Source: BAIKAL-G1 sp943370385 (GTDB lineage Bacteria; Cyanobacteriota; Cyanobacteriia; PCC-6307; Cyanobiaceae). From it: a stretch of 64,000 nt of DNA. Each line of letters begins with the position of its first letter. Position 1 is the first letter of the stretch. Shown here in pieces: positions 1-10,935 of the stretch. Below the pieces are notes generated by a model that had not been told where the DNA came from, searched no databases, and was given only the letters and a program-made list of their open reading frames with translations. The DNA is taken from NCBI GenBank assembly GCA_943370385.1, contig CALRQT020000006.1, positions 165,882 to 229,881 of the forward strand, given 5' to 3'. The translations under genes and the position numbers were made by a program.

Positions 1-873
1 GCCCAACTGAGCAGCGCCGCCCCGGCGATTCAGTGGTATCCCGGCCACATCGCCAAGGCCGAGAAGTCCCTCACCGACAACCTGGCCAAGGTGGACCTGG
101 TGATCGAGGTGCGCGACGCCCGCATCCCGCTCGCCACCAGCCACCCGCGCCTGCAGCGCTGGATCAAGGGCAAGCAGCACCTGCTCGTGATCAACCGGCG
201 CGACATGGTGAGCGCCGAGGCGCGCCAGGCCTGGGACCAGTGGTTCCGCGCCGCCGGCCAAACCCCCTGGTGGTGTGACGCCAAGGCTGGTACCGGCGTG
301 AAGCAATTGCAAACGGCGGCGATCCGGGCCGGCGAGCAGCTCAATGCCCGCCGCGCTGGCCGCGGCATGAAACCCCGGCCCGTGCGGGCCCTGATGCTGG
401 GCTTCCCCAACGTGGGCAAATCGGCCCTGATCAACCGGCTGGTGCGGCGCAAGGTGGTGGATAGCGCCCGCCGGGCCGGCGTCACCCGCAGCCTGCGCTG
501 GGTGCGCCTCGGCCAGGACCTCGACCTGCTCGATGCCCCCGGCGTGTTGCCGCCGCGGCTGGACGACCAGCTGGCGGCCCTGCGCCTGGCCCTCTGCGAT
601 GACATCGGCCAGGCGGCCTACGAGGGCGAGGCGGTGGCCCTGGCCTTCCTGCGCTTGCTTGCCCTGCTGGAGCCGGTGGCTGGCGCCGGCGTGGCGGCGG
701 GCCTGCTGGAGCGCCGCTATGGCATCCCCGCCCAGGACCCCAACGCCTGGTTGGAGGCGGCCGCCAGCCGCCACACCAGCGGCGACGAGGGCCGCATGGC
801 CCAACGGCTGCTCGATGATTTCCGTCGCGCCCAGCTGGGGCCGATCGCCCTGGAGCTGCCCCCCAGCCCATGA
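1..873 (+). CDS. ylqF: Ribosome biogenesis GTPase YlqF/RbgA (5' end outside window)
   Basis: Circularly permuted GTPase that in the YlqF/RbgA family assists late assembly of the large ribosomal subunit. The reading frame is open from base 1 and already contains the family opening IQWYPGHIAKAEKSL (bases 28-72), so the true start lies at or before the window edge; a GTG at 91 would remove this segment. The permuted motif order is visible: the G4-like NRRD comes first (near 193-204), then the P-loop GFPNVGKS (near 400-423), then DAPG (near 532-543). The stop overlaps the start of rluD (ATGA), so the two are probably co-transcribed. Confident in family, not in the start. Confidence 0.93.
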   Translation, partial: AQLSSAAPAIQWYPGHIAKAEKSLTDNLAKVDLVIEVRDARIPLATSHPRLQRWIKGKQHLLVINRRDMVSAEARQAWDQWFRAAGQTPWWCDAKAGTGVKQLQTAAIRAGEQLNARRAGRGMKPRPVRALMLGFPNVGKSALINRLVRRKVVDSARRAGVTRSLRWVRLGQDLDLLDAPGVLPPRLDDQLAALRLALCDDIGQAAYEGEAVALAFLRLLALLEPVAGAGVAAGLLERRYGIPAQDPNAWLEAAASRHTSGDEGRMAQRLLDDFRRAQLGPIALELPPSP

Positions 874-1820
874 GTGCCTTTGGCGAAGGCGAAGGCGAGC
901 TGCTGACGCTCCACTACCCCAAGCCCCTGCCGATGCGGCTGGACCGCTGGCTGGTGGCCCAGCGGCCCGAGCAGAGCCGGGCCCGCATCCAGAAGTTCAT
1001 CGATGCGGGCTACGTGCGCGTCAATGGCGTCACCGGCCGGGCCAAAACGCCCCTGCGGCTCCACGACGAGGTGCAGCTGTGGATGCCGCCGCCCGAGCCC
1101 CTGCCCTACCTGCTGGCCCAGGACATCCCCCTCGATGTGCTGTTTGAGGACAGCCACCTGATCGTGCTCAACAAGCCGGCCGGTCTCACGGTCCATCCCG
1201 CCCCGGGCAACAAGGACGGCACCCTGGTGAATGGCCTGCTGTTCCATTGCCCCGACCTGCCCGGCATTGGCGGCGAGATGCGCCCGGGGATCGTCCACCG
1301 GCTCGACAAGGACACCACCGGTTGCATCGTGGTGGCCAAGAGCCAGGAGGCCCTGGTGAAGCTGCAGGTGCAGATCCAGAAACGGATCGCCTCGCGCCAG
1401 TACCTGGCCGTGGTCCATGGGGTGCCGCCGGCGGAGCAGGGCACGGTGGTGGGCGCCATCGGCCGCCATCCGGCCGACCGCAAGAAATATGCGGTGGTGG
1501 CCGATGAAACGGGTCGCCACGCCTGCACCCACTGGCGCCTGATCGAGCGCCTCGGTGATTACTCGCTGATGCGCTTCAAGCTCGACACCGGCCGCACCCA
1601 CCAGATCCGGGTCCACTGCGCCCACATCGGCCATCCGATCGTGGGCGATGCCACCTACAGCCGCTGCCGCAAGCTGCCGATTGCCCTCAGCGGCCAGGCC
1701 CTGCACGCGGTGGCCCTGGGCCTGGATCACCCGATCACGGGCGAACGGATGCAGTTCGAGGCGCCCCTGCCCGAGGTGTTTGAGGCCCTGCTGGCGGTGT
1801 TGCGGCGGCGGGTGGCCTAG
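870..1820 (+). CDS. rluD: RluA-family rRNA pseudouridine synthase (RluD-like)
   Basis: Isomerises specific uridines in 23S rRNA to pseudouridine. The 316-residue protein has an N-terminal S4 RNA-binding domain (roughly residues 18-75, with RLDRWLVAQ) followed by the catalytic domain, where the motif HRLDKDTTG (about residue 143) carries the conserved catalytic Asp. RTHQIRVHCAHIGHPIVGD near residue 240 is also typical. Length fits RluD. The start overlaps the stop of ylqF by four bases, so it is translationally coupled to that ribosome-assembly gene. The exact target uridines cannot be read from sequence; RluC/RluD specificity is therefore a family-level call. Confidence 0.92.
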   Translation: MSAFGEGEGELLTLHYPKPLPMRLDRWLVAQRPEQSRARIQKFIDAGYVRVNGVTGRAKTPLRLHDEVQLWMPPPEPLPYLLAQDIPLDVLFEDSHLIVLNKPAGLTVHPAPGNKDGTLVNGLLFHCPDLPGIGGEMRPGIVHRLDKDTTGCIVVAKSQEALVKLQVQIQKRIASRQYLAVVHGVPPAEQGTVVGAIGRHPADRKKYAVVADETGRHACTHWRLIERLGDYSLMRFKLDTGRTHQIRVHCAHIGHPIVGDATYSRCRKLPIALSGQALHAVALGLDHPITGERMQFEAPLPEVFEALLAVLRRRVA

Positions 1821-1838
1821 GGCCTAGGGCCGGCCCCC

Positions 1839-3563
1839 TCAGGCCAGGGCCGGCAGCCGCGGGCAGGCCTCCACCAGGCTGCGGGTGATGGCGGCCTGGG
1901 GATGGGCCAGCAGCTGGTCGCCGGGGCCCTGCTCCACGATGCGGCCGCCCTCCAGCACGATCACCCGCTGGCAGAAGCCACTGGCCACGCCCAGGTCGTG
2001 GGTCACAAAGATCAGGGCCAGGCCTAGGCGGCTTTGGAGATCGCGCAGCAGGGCCAACACCTCCGCCTGCACCTCCGCATCCAACATGCTGACGCTCTCA
2101 TCGCAGAGCAACACCTGGGGCTCCAGCACCAGGGCCCGGGCGATGGCGACCCGTTGTTGCTGGCCGCCCGAGAGCTGGCGGGGTAGGCGTCGCTCAAAGG
2201 CTTCGGGGGGATTTAGCCCCACGGCCGCCAGCAGCTCCCGGGCCTGGGCTCGGGCTTGGGGTTTGCTGGCCAGACCATGGATCAGTAGGGGGTCGGCGAT
2301 GGCCTCACCCACGGGCATCAGGGGGTTGAGGCAGGCCAGGGGGTCCTGGAACACCATCTGGATGCGCCGGCGGGCCCGCCGTAGGGGCCTGCCGCGCAGG
2401 CTGAGCAGGTCTACCCCCTGCAGGCGCACGGCACCGCCCCGCACCGGCGCCAGGCCGATCAGGGCGCGGCAGAGGGTGCTCTTGCCGCAGCCTGAAGCCC
2501 CCACCAGGCCAATCGTTTCGCCCCCGTGGAGCTGCAGGCTGACGCCATCGACGGCCTTGAGCCAGCGCTGTTGCCAGGGCAGGGAGGCCAGGGGATGCCA
2601 GCAGCGCAGTTCTTCCAGCTCCAGGAGCAGGGGCGCCTGGGTGGGGGCCGGCGTGGCCTGGCCTTCCCGGGCCCGGGCCGCCGCCACCAGGCGCTGGGCC
2701 AGGGGCGAGCGGGGGGCCGTGAGCAGCTCCTGGGCGGGGGCTTCCTCCACCAGCCGGCCCTGGTCGAGCACGGCGATGCGGTCGCACCAGCGGCCGGCCA
2801 GGGCCAGGTCGTGGCTAATCAGCAGCAGGGCGCTGCCGCTCTCCTGGCAGAGGGCCGTGAGTTCGGCCATCACCTGGCCGGCCACGGCCACATCGAGGCT
2901 GGTGGTGGGTTCATCGGCAATCACCAGGGGCGGTTGCAGGGCCATGGCCAGGGCGATCGCCAGCCGCTGGCGCATGCCGCCACTGAACTCGTGGGGATAG
3001 CTGGCGTAGCGATCGGCGCCAATCCCGACCCGGGCCAGCAGGGCTTCGGCCCGCCGCCGGATCGCCCGGCCCTGGCCCAGGGGCCCGCGGCTGAAAAGCC
3101 CCGATCTGGTGTCGCTGCGGCGCTCGGCGCTGGCGGCGACCCCCTGGTGGGCCGAGAGGGTGTCAGCCAGGTGCTCCCCGATCGTCATCAGGGGGTTGAG
3201 CCGGGTCATCGGGTCCTGGAACACCAGGCCCACCGCCCCACCGCGCAGGCGTCGCAGATCCCGTTGACCCAGCTGGCGAGGATCCTGGCCGGCCAGCTCC
3301 AGGCCGCCCTCGCAGCGGCTGCCGGGGGGAAGCAATTGCAAAACGGCCCGGGCGACCGTGCTCTTGCCACAGCCCGAAGGCCCCACCAGGGCCAGGCGCT
3401 CGCCGGGCTGGAGCACCAGATCGAGGCCGTTAAGGGTGGCAACGGCACTGCCGGGGTAGTGCACCAGCAGCTGCTGCAGGCGCAGGATCGGCAGGACCGG
3501 CCCGTTGGTCCTTGCCGGAGCGGCGGCAGGCGATCCGCTGGCAGTCGATCCGCTGGCAGCCAT
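1839..3563 (-). CDS. Fused ABC transporter ATPase, oligopeptide/dipeptide type (two nucleotide-binding domains)
   Basis: Cytoplasmic energy subunit of a peptide/nickel-type (Dpp/Opp) importer, with both ATPase halves fused in one 574-residue chain, as in YejF or GsiA. Half 1 has Walker A GPSGCGKST (about residue 60), signature FSGGMRQR and Walker B VIADEPTTSLD. Half 2 has GASGCGKST (about residue 355), LSGGQQQR and a Walker B LLCDESVSMLD. Each half ends with the oligopeptide-type C-terminal stretch. No permease or binding-protein gene is adjacent, so partners must be elsewhere. It is convergent with rluD and divergent from spoT. Substrate is inferred only. Confidence 0.9.
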   Translation of the reverse strand: MAASGSTASGSPAAAPARTNGPVLPILRLQQLLVHYPGSAVATLNGLDLVLQPGERLALVGPSGCGKSTVARAVLQLLPPGSRCEGGLELAGQDPRQLGQRDLRRLRGGAVGLVFQDPMTRLNPLMTIGEHLADTLSAHQGVAASAERRSDTRSGLFSRGPLGQGRAIRRRAEALLARVGIGADRYASYPHEFSGGMRQRLAIALAMALQPPLVIADEPTTSLDVAVAGQVMAELTALCQESGSALLLISHDLALAGRWCDRIAVLDQGRLVEEAPAQELLTAPRSPLAQRLVAAARAREGQATPAPTQAPLLLELEELRCWHPLASLPWQQRWLKAVDGVSLQLHGGETIGLVGASGCGKSTLCRALIGLAPVRGGAVRLQGVDLLSLRGRPLRRARRRIQMVFQDPLACLNPLMPVGEAIADPLLIHGLASKPQARAQARELLAAVGLNPPEAFERRLPRQLSGGQQQRVAIARALVLEPQVLLCDESVSMLDAEVQAEVLALLRDLQSRLGLALIFVTHDLGVASGFCQRVIVLEGGRIVEQGPGDQLLAHPQAAITRSLVEACPRLPALA

Positions 3564-3666
3564 GGCGCTTATCCAGGGTCACGCCATCCAAGCTTGGATG
3601 GGCAGCCCCACACAGCGCCGCCAATGTGTCGCGAAATGCATACGATGGGGTTCTCCGCGGGCTTGG
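3564..3666. promoter_or_regulatory. Divergent intergenic region between ABC ATPase and spoT
   Basis: About 100 bases separate the ATG of the minus-strand ABC ATPase gene (3563) from the probable ATG of spoT (3667). It must hold the promoters of both genes. An in-frame GTG at 3505 would extend SpoT by 54 residues into the ABC gene and remove this spacer; I consider that start unlikely. No confident -35/-10 pair was identified. Confidence 0.4.
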
Positions 3667-6195
<2,529 letters not shown>

Positions 6196-6529
6196 GGGGG
6201 CTGGCATCAGCCAACCCAGCTCTGGCTTGTCGGCTTTGCTGGTTTGTGGTTCGGGCCCTTTATGGCTAGATTGCAACAGCCACCAAAGGGATCGGTTGAC
6301 ATCGCGCTGGATTAATCAAGCGATGCTGGCTGGTTGTTTTGGGGACAGTCCCTAGGCTTTTGCGAATGGTCCCCAATCTTGGGGTTGGGGCTTGTTTGCA
6401 CGTCAGCCTGATCGCTGCCGATGGCTTGGTTCAGGGGTTTGACTCCCTGCTTCCAGCCTGGAAAATACTTTTTGGCGAACACCTTGGGCTTTTACTTGCA
6501 TTTACTTGTCCTGCCATGCTGATCCTTCC
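6196..6529. other. Intergenic stretch, no gene recognised
   Basis: About 330 bases between spoT and the secreted-protein gene. It contains short inverted motifs around GGGGACAGTCCC and GGTCCCCAATCTTGGGG (6340-6390) that could form weak hairpins, but no T-run follows, so a terminator is not claimed. The promoter of the next gene must lie here. Confidence 0.4.
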
Positions 6530-7096
6530 ATGAATAACCTTCTGTCTCGACTCTTGCCTGGGGTGCTTGTTTTGGCCGCCTCTGGAGTGGCAGCCCCAGG
6601 GGCCCAGGCGGACACTCTGGTGATGCCCATCCCGCCTGGCTTGCAATTGGTGACTAAGTCGCAAGGCCGAGAGATCAAGCTCTTTGAATGGGTTGGCCCT
6701 GGTGAGACGACATCCAGCTGGCGAGAGATGCTGACGGTGCAGATCTTCAAGGAACTGGCTAAGGCAACGCCAGCTCAATGGGAGGCTGGTATGTCGAGGC
6801 GTTGGCTTGGATTTTGCCCAACGTCTAGACATGTATCGATTGCAAGTGGTCACGAGTATGGCCATGCTTTTTCTGTCTTTTTCCTGTCTTGTTTGAAAAA
6901 CCGCAGCACTGGCTTGCCAGAATTCACTTGGGTCAAGGCCATCCAAGGGGAGCAGGACTTCTTCGTGGTTCAAAGGGCCTTTAAGGCTATGCCTTCGAAC
7001 CGGAAAATCGTTGCGCTCTCCAGCCATCTCAAGTCCGCCCTGGTCTGCAGTGGCGAAGGTTGCGGCCGGCAGGGGGGACGGACCGTTTGGCAATAA
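6530..7096 (+). CDS. Hypothetical secreted protein
   Basis: Not recognised. From ATG 6530 the product is 188 residues with a clear Sec signal peptide: hydrophobic core LLPGVLVLAASGVAA and a likely cleavage after AQA, before DTLVMP (about residue 28). The mature domain is about 160 residues, has several Cys and motifs such as FCPTSRHVSI and FFLSCLKN, and no transmembrane helix. Four cysteines would be compatible with periplasmic disulphides. It begins the accessory stretch after spoT and is followed after 67 bases by a metallophosphoesterase in the same direction; co-transcription is possible. Function unknown. Confidence 0.75.
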   Translation: MNNLLSRLLPGVLVLAASGVAAPGAQADTLVMPIPPGLQLVTKSQGREIKLFEWVGPGETTSSWREMLTVQIFKELAKATPAQWEAGMSRRWLGFCPTSRHVSIASGHEYGHAFSVFFLSCLKNRSTGLPEFTWVKAIQGEQDFFVVQRAFKAMPSNRKIVALSSHLKSALVCSGEGCGRQGGRTVWQ

Positions 7097-7163
7097 AAGC
7101 AACCGCTAAAGGTGCAACGTCCTGGCAGGGTTCAGTTGAAGCGCTAAAATCTAGTTCTGCGCT

Positions 7164-8087
7164 TTGATAGAAGTGTCCCCAGAGCTGCTTGTTCTTGCCG
7201 GACCTTGCCTTGTCGTAGCCCTGGCCTATGGCTATGCCAGGTTTGTGGAGCCCCGATGGCTTAAAACAACAACCATCTCCTTGGCCCTGTTGCCGCAAAC
7301 CGCCGAGGCGGACGGGATCACAATCCTGCAGTTGTCAGACCTGCACCATTCCGATGCGGTCTCCCTTCGCTATTTGAGGCGCTCGCTGCAGAGGGCGATC
7401 CAAGGGCAGCCTGATTTAATCCTGCTCACGGGTGACTACATCACAACCAGGATCGACGATGCACGTTTTCTGGAGATCTTGAAGCTGCTGCCCCAGGCGG
7501 CCCCCACCCTCGCCTGCCCCGGCAACCATGACGGCGGCGCCTGGGCCCAGGCCATGGCTGGTTACGCCACAACCGGGCCGATCAAGCGTTTGCTGGAGGA
7601 GGCTGGTATCCAGTACTTAGGGAACGATTGGACCCTGATCAACGTCAAGGGTGTGGCCCTTGCCATTGGCGGCATGGGCGATTTGTGGGCCAGGCAGTGT
7701 GAGCCGGAGGCCATTCAGGAGCCCTACAACACGGCCGAGGCTGATCTCAAACTCTTGCTCTCCCATAATCCCGATTCCAAGGCCAAACTTGGGGCCTTAA
7801 ATTGGGACTTAATGCTGTGTGGCCATACCCATGGCGGCCAATTCAGGCTGCCAATCCTGGGGGCGCCATTTGCGCCCATCAAAGATAAGGCGTTTCTTGC
7901 GGGTTTGTGCCCCTATGGCAATCGTTGGATTAACGTGACAGCCGGCCTAGGTAATGTGCATGGATTGCGCTTTAATTGCCGGCCAGAGATTTCTGTGATT
8001 AAGTTGGTCAAGCGTGTCCAGGGTGAATCCACGGGCACCCAGAGGCTGACCTACCCAGAGTCCAGCCCCCCTAATCTGGAGCCATGA
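7164..8087 (+). CDS. Calcineurin-like metallophosphoesterase (YkuE/YaeI type)
   Basis: Predicted membrane-anchored phosphoesterase. The start TTG at 7164 precedes a hydrophobic anchor (LLVLAGPCLVVALAYGYA), followed by all five metal-binding blocks of the fold: LSDLHHSD, LTGDYI, CPGNHDGG, LLLSHNPD and LCGHTHGGQFRLP. This arrangement matches the YkuE/YaeI group of the family, which acts on phosphodiester or pyrophosphate bonds of lipids or nucleotides. A GTG at 7173 is an alternative start. The stop overlaps the next gene (hepT-like) by four bases, which is a chance join or an operon with the toxin-antitoxin pair. Substrate cannot be assigned. Confidence 0.88.
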   Translation: MIEVSPELLVLAGPCLVVALAYGYARFVEPRWLKTTTISLALLPQTAEADGITILQLSDLHHSDAVSLRYLRRSLQRAIQGQPDLILLTGDYITTRIDDARFLEILKLLPQAAPTLACPGNHDGGAWAQAMAGYATTGPIKRLLEEAGIQYLGNDWTLINVKGVALAIGGMGDLWARQCEPEAIQEPYNTAEADLKLLLSHNPDSKAKLGALNWDLMLCGHTHGGQFRLPILGAPFAPIKDKAFLAGLCPYGNRWINVTAGLGNVHGLRFNCRPEISVIKLVKRVQGESTGTQRLTYPESSPPNLEP

Positions 8088-8503
8088 CAGGCCATGACAT
8101 TCGCTGGCGCCAGCGCTCAAGCAATTACCGCCGCGCCCTGGCCCGGTTGGTTGAAGCCGTTGAGCTCTCAGACCAACGCCCCCTCAGCGATTTAGAGCGC
8201 CAGGGATTGATCCAGGCCTTTGAGTTCACCCATGAGCTCAGCTGGAAAACCCTCAAGGATTTTCTGGCCTCCCGGGGCATCGAGGAGCTGTATGGCTCTC
8301 GAGATACCACCCGAGAAGCCTTCGCCCAGGGGCTGATCACCGATGGCGAGGCCTGGATGGAGATGATCCGTCACCGCAACCTCAGCACCCACACCTATGA
8401 CGAAGCCACCGTGCAGGAGATCGTCACAGCGGTGGTGAGCCGTTACATCGGTGCCTTCCAGGAGCTGGAGACCCGTTTGCAGGACTGGGAGCGACGGCCG
8501 TGA
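8084..8503 (+). CDS. hepT: HepT-like HEPN toxin (nucleotidyltransferase-partner protein)
   Basis: HEPN-domain protein of the HI0074/HepT family, 139 residues, all-helical. It carries the RNase signature RX4HXY as RNLSTHTY (about residue 99-106), which in studied HepT proteins is the active site and the target of AMP addition by the partner. LERQGLIQAFEFTHELSWKTLKDFL is the usual family segment. The gene overlaps the upstream phosphoesterase and the downstream nucleotidyltransferase by four bases each, so expression is coupled. Toxin role is inferred from family and pairing; some HI0074-type pairs have not been shown to be toxic. Confidence 0.85.
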   Translation: MTGHDIRWRQRSSNYRRALARLVEAVELSDQRPLSDLERQGLIQAFEFTHELSWKTLKDFLASRGIEELYGSRDTTREAFAQGLITDGEAWMEMIRHRNLSTHTYDEATVQEIVTAVVSRYIGAFQELETRLQDWERRP

Positions 8504-8871
8504 CCGCTCAGCCAAACCCTCAGACCACTCCTCAGGCAACTTCCCAGCCAACGCCAGTCAGCCACGGTCTGCCTGCCGCCGCCGTGGCGAAGATCCAAGG
8601 CGTCCTGGCCACTTTCCCAGCCATCGAGCTAGCAACCCTCTACGGATCTAGGGCCCTGGGCCGCCATCGGCCCGGTTCTGATATAGATCTCACCCTTGCG
8701 GGAGACGGCCTTGATGCCTGCACCCTGGCTCGCCTGGATGGCGCCTTGGATGATCTCCTTTTGCCCTGGCGCTTTGATCTTTCCGTGCAATCGTCCCTGC
8801 AGTCTCCCGAGCTGATCGATCACATCCAGCGGGTTGGGACGCTTTTCTATAGCCGCAGCGATCGGTCCTAA
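8500..8871 (+). CDS. mntA: MntA-like minimal nucleotidyltransferase antitoxin
   Basis: Minimal nucleotidyltransferase of the HI0073/MntA family, 123 residues. The signature GSRALGRHRPGSDIDLTL (about residue 50) contains the GS and the D-x-D metal-binding pair. In type VII toxin-antitoxin systems such a protein neutralises HepT by adding AMP units to a tyrosine of its RX4HXY motif; both parts are intact here. The gene overlaps hepT by four bases and starts with a GTG at 8500. The N-terminal 20 residues are Gln/Thr/Pro-rich and unusual, so a later start is possible. Confidence 0.85.
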   Translation: MTAQPNPQTTPQATSQPTPVSHGLPAAAVAKIQGVLATFPAIELATLYGSRALGRHRPGSDIDLTLAGDGLDACTLARLDGALDDLLLPWRFDLSVQSSLQSPELIDHIQRVGTLFYSRSDRS

Positions 8872-8988
8872 CCTCCATAAGTCCTGAATTCGCAAGGGGC
8901 CAATCGAGGGAGCCTTGCGAACTCGACCAAGCACAACTTGTCAGCTTTGGCAGCCAAGTCTCCCTGATGGCCGAATTTCAGCGAGAGC

Positions 8989-9171
8989 TCACGGCAACGT
9001 GAATCCACTCGTATTGAGGTGCTTGAGATCCAGCATCACGATGCCCAGCCAGCCCAGCAGGGCTAGGCCACCTACCACGCCTAGGGCTACCAGCAGGGTG
9101 ACCAGGAGGGGGCGCGCCGAGCCGTTGTTGTTCGCCACGCGTCCATGGGTCAGGGAGCTTGATCTTGCCAC
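8989..9171 (-). CDS. Hypothetical small single-helix membrane protein
   Basis: Short open frame (60 residues) on the minus strand, starting with GTG at 9171, divergent from selO. It encodes a polar N-terminus (ARSSSLTHGRVANNN), then one strong hydrophobic helix (LLVTLLVALGVVGGLALLGWLGIVML) and a short tail. The layout resembles the small one-helix proteins common in cyanobacteria, but the chlorophyll-binding motif of high-light-inducible proteins (ExxNGRxAM) is absent. A second GTG at about 9138 would also give the helix. Support is only the membrane segment and the position in a gap otherwise without genes. Confidence 0.42.
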   Translation of the reverse strand: MARSSSLTHGRVANNNGSARPLLVTLLVALGVVGGLALLGWLGIVMLDLKHLNTSGFTLP

Positions 9172-9365
9172 GACCCAACCGACGCTGCCGGGCTGTCAAG
9201 CCCCCGGCCCGCAGATCGGCTGCTGTCCTCGCGGGTGCTGGACCTGGGCTCGGGCGCGGGCCGGCTCGCTGGTTGGGGCCAGCCAGGGCCAGCAGGCTCC
9301 CTAGGGTCACGGGGTTCTGGGGTGGTGCAGCCCCGTTGCTGGCTTCCGGGGCCCCTACCCGCCAG

Positions 9366-10859
9366 ATGTCTGCCGCCGATTTCGCCGCTAACCCCTTGCT
9401 GGCGTTGCCTTTTGAGCCCTCGATCGAGGGACTGGGGGAGGCCTATTGGGATGGGGTGGAAGCGGCAGCCTTTCCCCAGAGCCGATTGCGGTTTCGCAAT
9501 GACGCCCTGCTGAGCCAGTTGGGGTTAGATCCCTCCACCGTGTCGGATCGTGATTTCGAGGCGGCCTATGGCCGCTTCGAGGCGCGCCAGCCCCTGCTGG
9601 CCCTGCGCTACCACGGCACCCAGTTCGGCACCTACAACCCCTTTCTCGGCGACGGTCGCGGCTTCCTCTATGGCCAGGTGCGCGATATCCAGGGCGATCT
9701 GCAGGACCTGGGCACCAAGGGCAGCGGCACCACCCCCTGGAGCCGGGGAGGCGATGGCCGCCTCACCCTCAAAGGGGGTGTGCGCGAAATCATCGCCGGT
9801 GAGGCCTTGCATCGCCTTGGCGTGACCACCAGTCGCACCCTCAGCCTGGTGGAAACCGGCGAAGACCTCTGGCGCGGCGATGAACCCTCACCCACCCGCA
9901 GTTCGGTGATGGTGCGCCTGGCCCGCACCCACCTGCGTTTTGGCAGCTGCGAACGGCTGCTGCATCGGCGCGAGCCCCAGCAGCTGGATCGCCTGTGGCG
10001 CCATACCCAGGCCACCTATTACCCCCATCTCGATCGGCTCGAAGGGGAGGACCGGGGCCTGGCGATGTATGGCGAACTGGTGGAACGGGTGGCCCGCTTA
10101 GCGGCCGAATGGATGGTGGCCGGGTTCACCCATGGGGTGCTCAACACCGACAACATGTCCCTGGCCGGTGAGAGCTTCGATTACGGCCCGTTTGCCTTTC
10201 TGGATCGCTGGGATCCGGGCTTCACCGCCGCCTATTTCGACCAAACCTCCCTCTACGCCTACGGCCAGCAGCCGCGCGTCTGTCACCACAACCTGCGCCT
10301 GCTGCAGGAGCCCCTGGCCATGCTCTGGCCGCGCCAGGAGTTGGAGCAACGCCTTGGGCGCTTCGGTTCCGCCTACAACGCCCATTACCGCTCCCGCCTG
10401 ATGCGCCGGCTCGGCTTTGACGGTGCGTTGCCCGCACCAGGTGCGCAGGATTGGCTGACCAGCGATGCGCTGCCGGATCTGCTCCTGCCGACGTTGCAGT
10501 TGCTCGTGGACTGGCCGGTGGCCTACGGCTCCTTTTTTGCCTCCCTGGAGCGCCATGTCGCCCTGGCTGGCTTGCCAGCCGAAGCGGAGGCCCTGGTTCC
10601 GTTTATGCCGGGGGCGCCGCAGCCGCCCCGGGCCGCCTGGTTGGCCTGGCGGGATGCCTGGTGGGCCTGGAGCCGGACCTGGCCCCAACCCGACACCATC
10701 GCCCCCACCCTGGCCCGCTGGAACCTGCCGGTCACCCCGGTGCGCGCTGAGATTGAGCGGATCTGGGAGGCGATTGATCAGCGCGATGACTGGAGCCTGC
10801 TGGAGGATTGGCTGGAGCAGACCCGGGTGCCAATATGCCAGTTGTGGCTGAAAGACTGA
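9366..10859 (+). CDS. selO: Protein adenylyltransferase SelO (YdiU/UPF0061)
   Basis: Pseudokinase that transfers AMP to Ser/Thr/Tyr of proteins, linked to redox stress in studied members. 497 residues from ATG 9366, near the usual length. Conserved pieces: YGRFEARQPLLALRYHGTQFG, the nucleotide-binding DLGTKGSGTTPWSRGGDGRL, KGGVREIIAGEALHRLG, and the active-site region THGVLNTDNMS followed by FDYGPFAFLD. The open frame extends 69 residues upstream, but that part has no family similarity and overlaps the small minus-strand gene. The last 75 bases of this gene occur again at 25370-25446, ahead of a paralogue of the next gene. Confidence 0.93.
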   Translation: MSAADFAANPLLALPFEPSIEGLGEAYWDGVEAAAFPQSRLRFRNDALLSQLGLDPSTVSDRDFEAAYGRFEARQPLLALRYHGTQFGTYNPFLGDGRGFLYGQVRDIQGDLQDLGTKGSGTTPWSRGGDGRLTLKGGVREIIAGEALHRLGVTTSRTLSLVETGEDLWRGDEPSPTRSSVMVRLARTHLRFGSCERLLHRREPQQLDRLWRHTQATYYPHLDRLEGEDRGLAMYGELVERVARLAAEWMVAGFTHGVLNTDNMSLAGESFDYGPFAFLDRWDPGFTAAYFDQTSLYAYGQQPRVCHHNLRLLQEPLAMLWPRQELEQRLGRFGSAYNAHYRSRLMRRLGFDGALPAPGAQDWLTSDALPDLLLPTLQLLVDWPVAYGSFFASLERHVALAGLPAEAEALVPFMPGAPQPPRAAWLAWRDAWWAWSRTWPQPDTIAPTLARWNLPVTPVRAEIERIWEAIDQRDDWSLLEDWLEQTRVPICQLWLKD

Positions 10860-10935
10860 TCTCGCGGTTCGGACGGCTAATGAAGTCCATGATTCCAAGT
10901 GGGCTATCATGGCAGCATTGATTGATTAATTGGGA

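Noticed and set aside
6340..6390. GGGGAC/GTCCCC inverted motifs after spoT as a terminator
   Set aside because: No T-run follows and the stem is imperfect.
9159..9365. N-terminal extension of selO
   Set aside because: The 69 extra residues have no family similarity and overlap the divergent small gene; ATG 9366 fits the SelO length.
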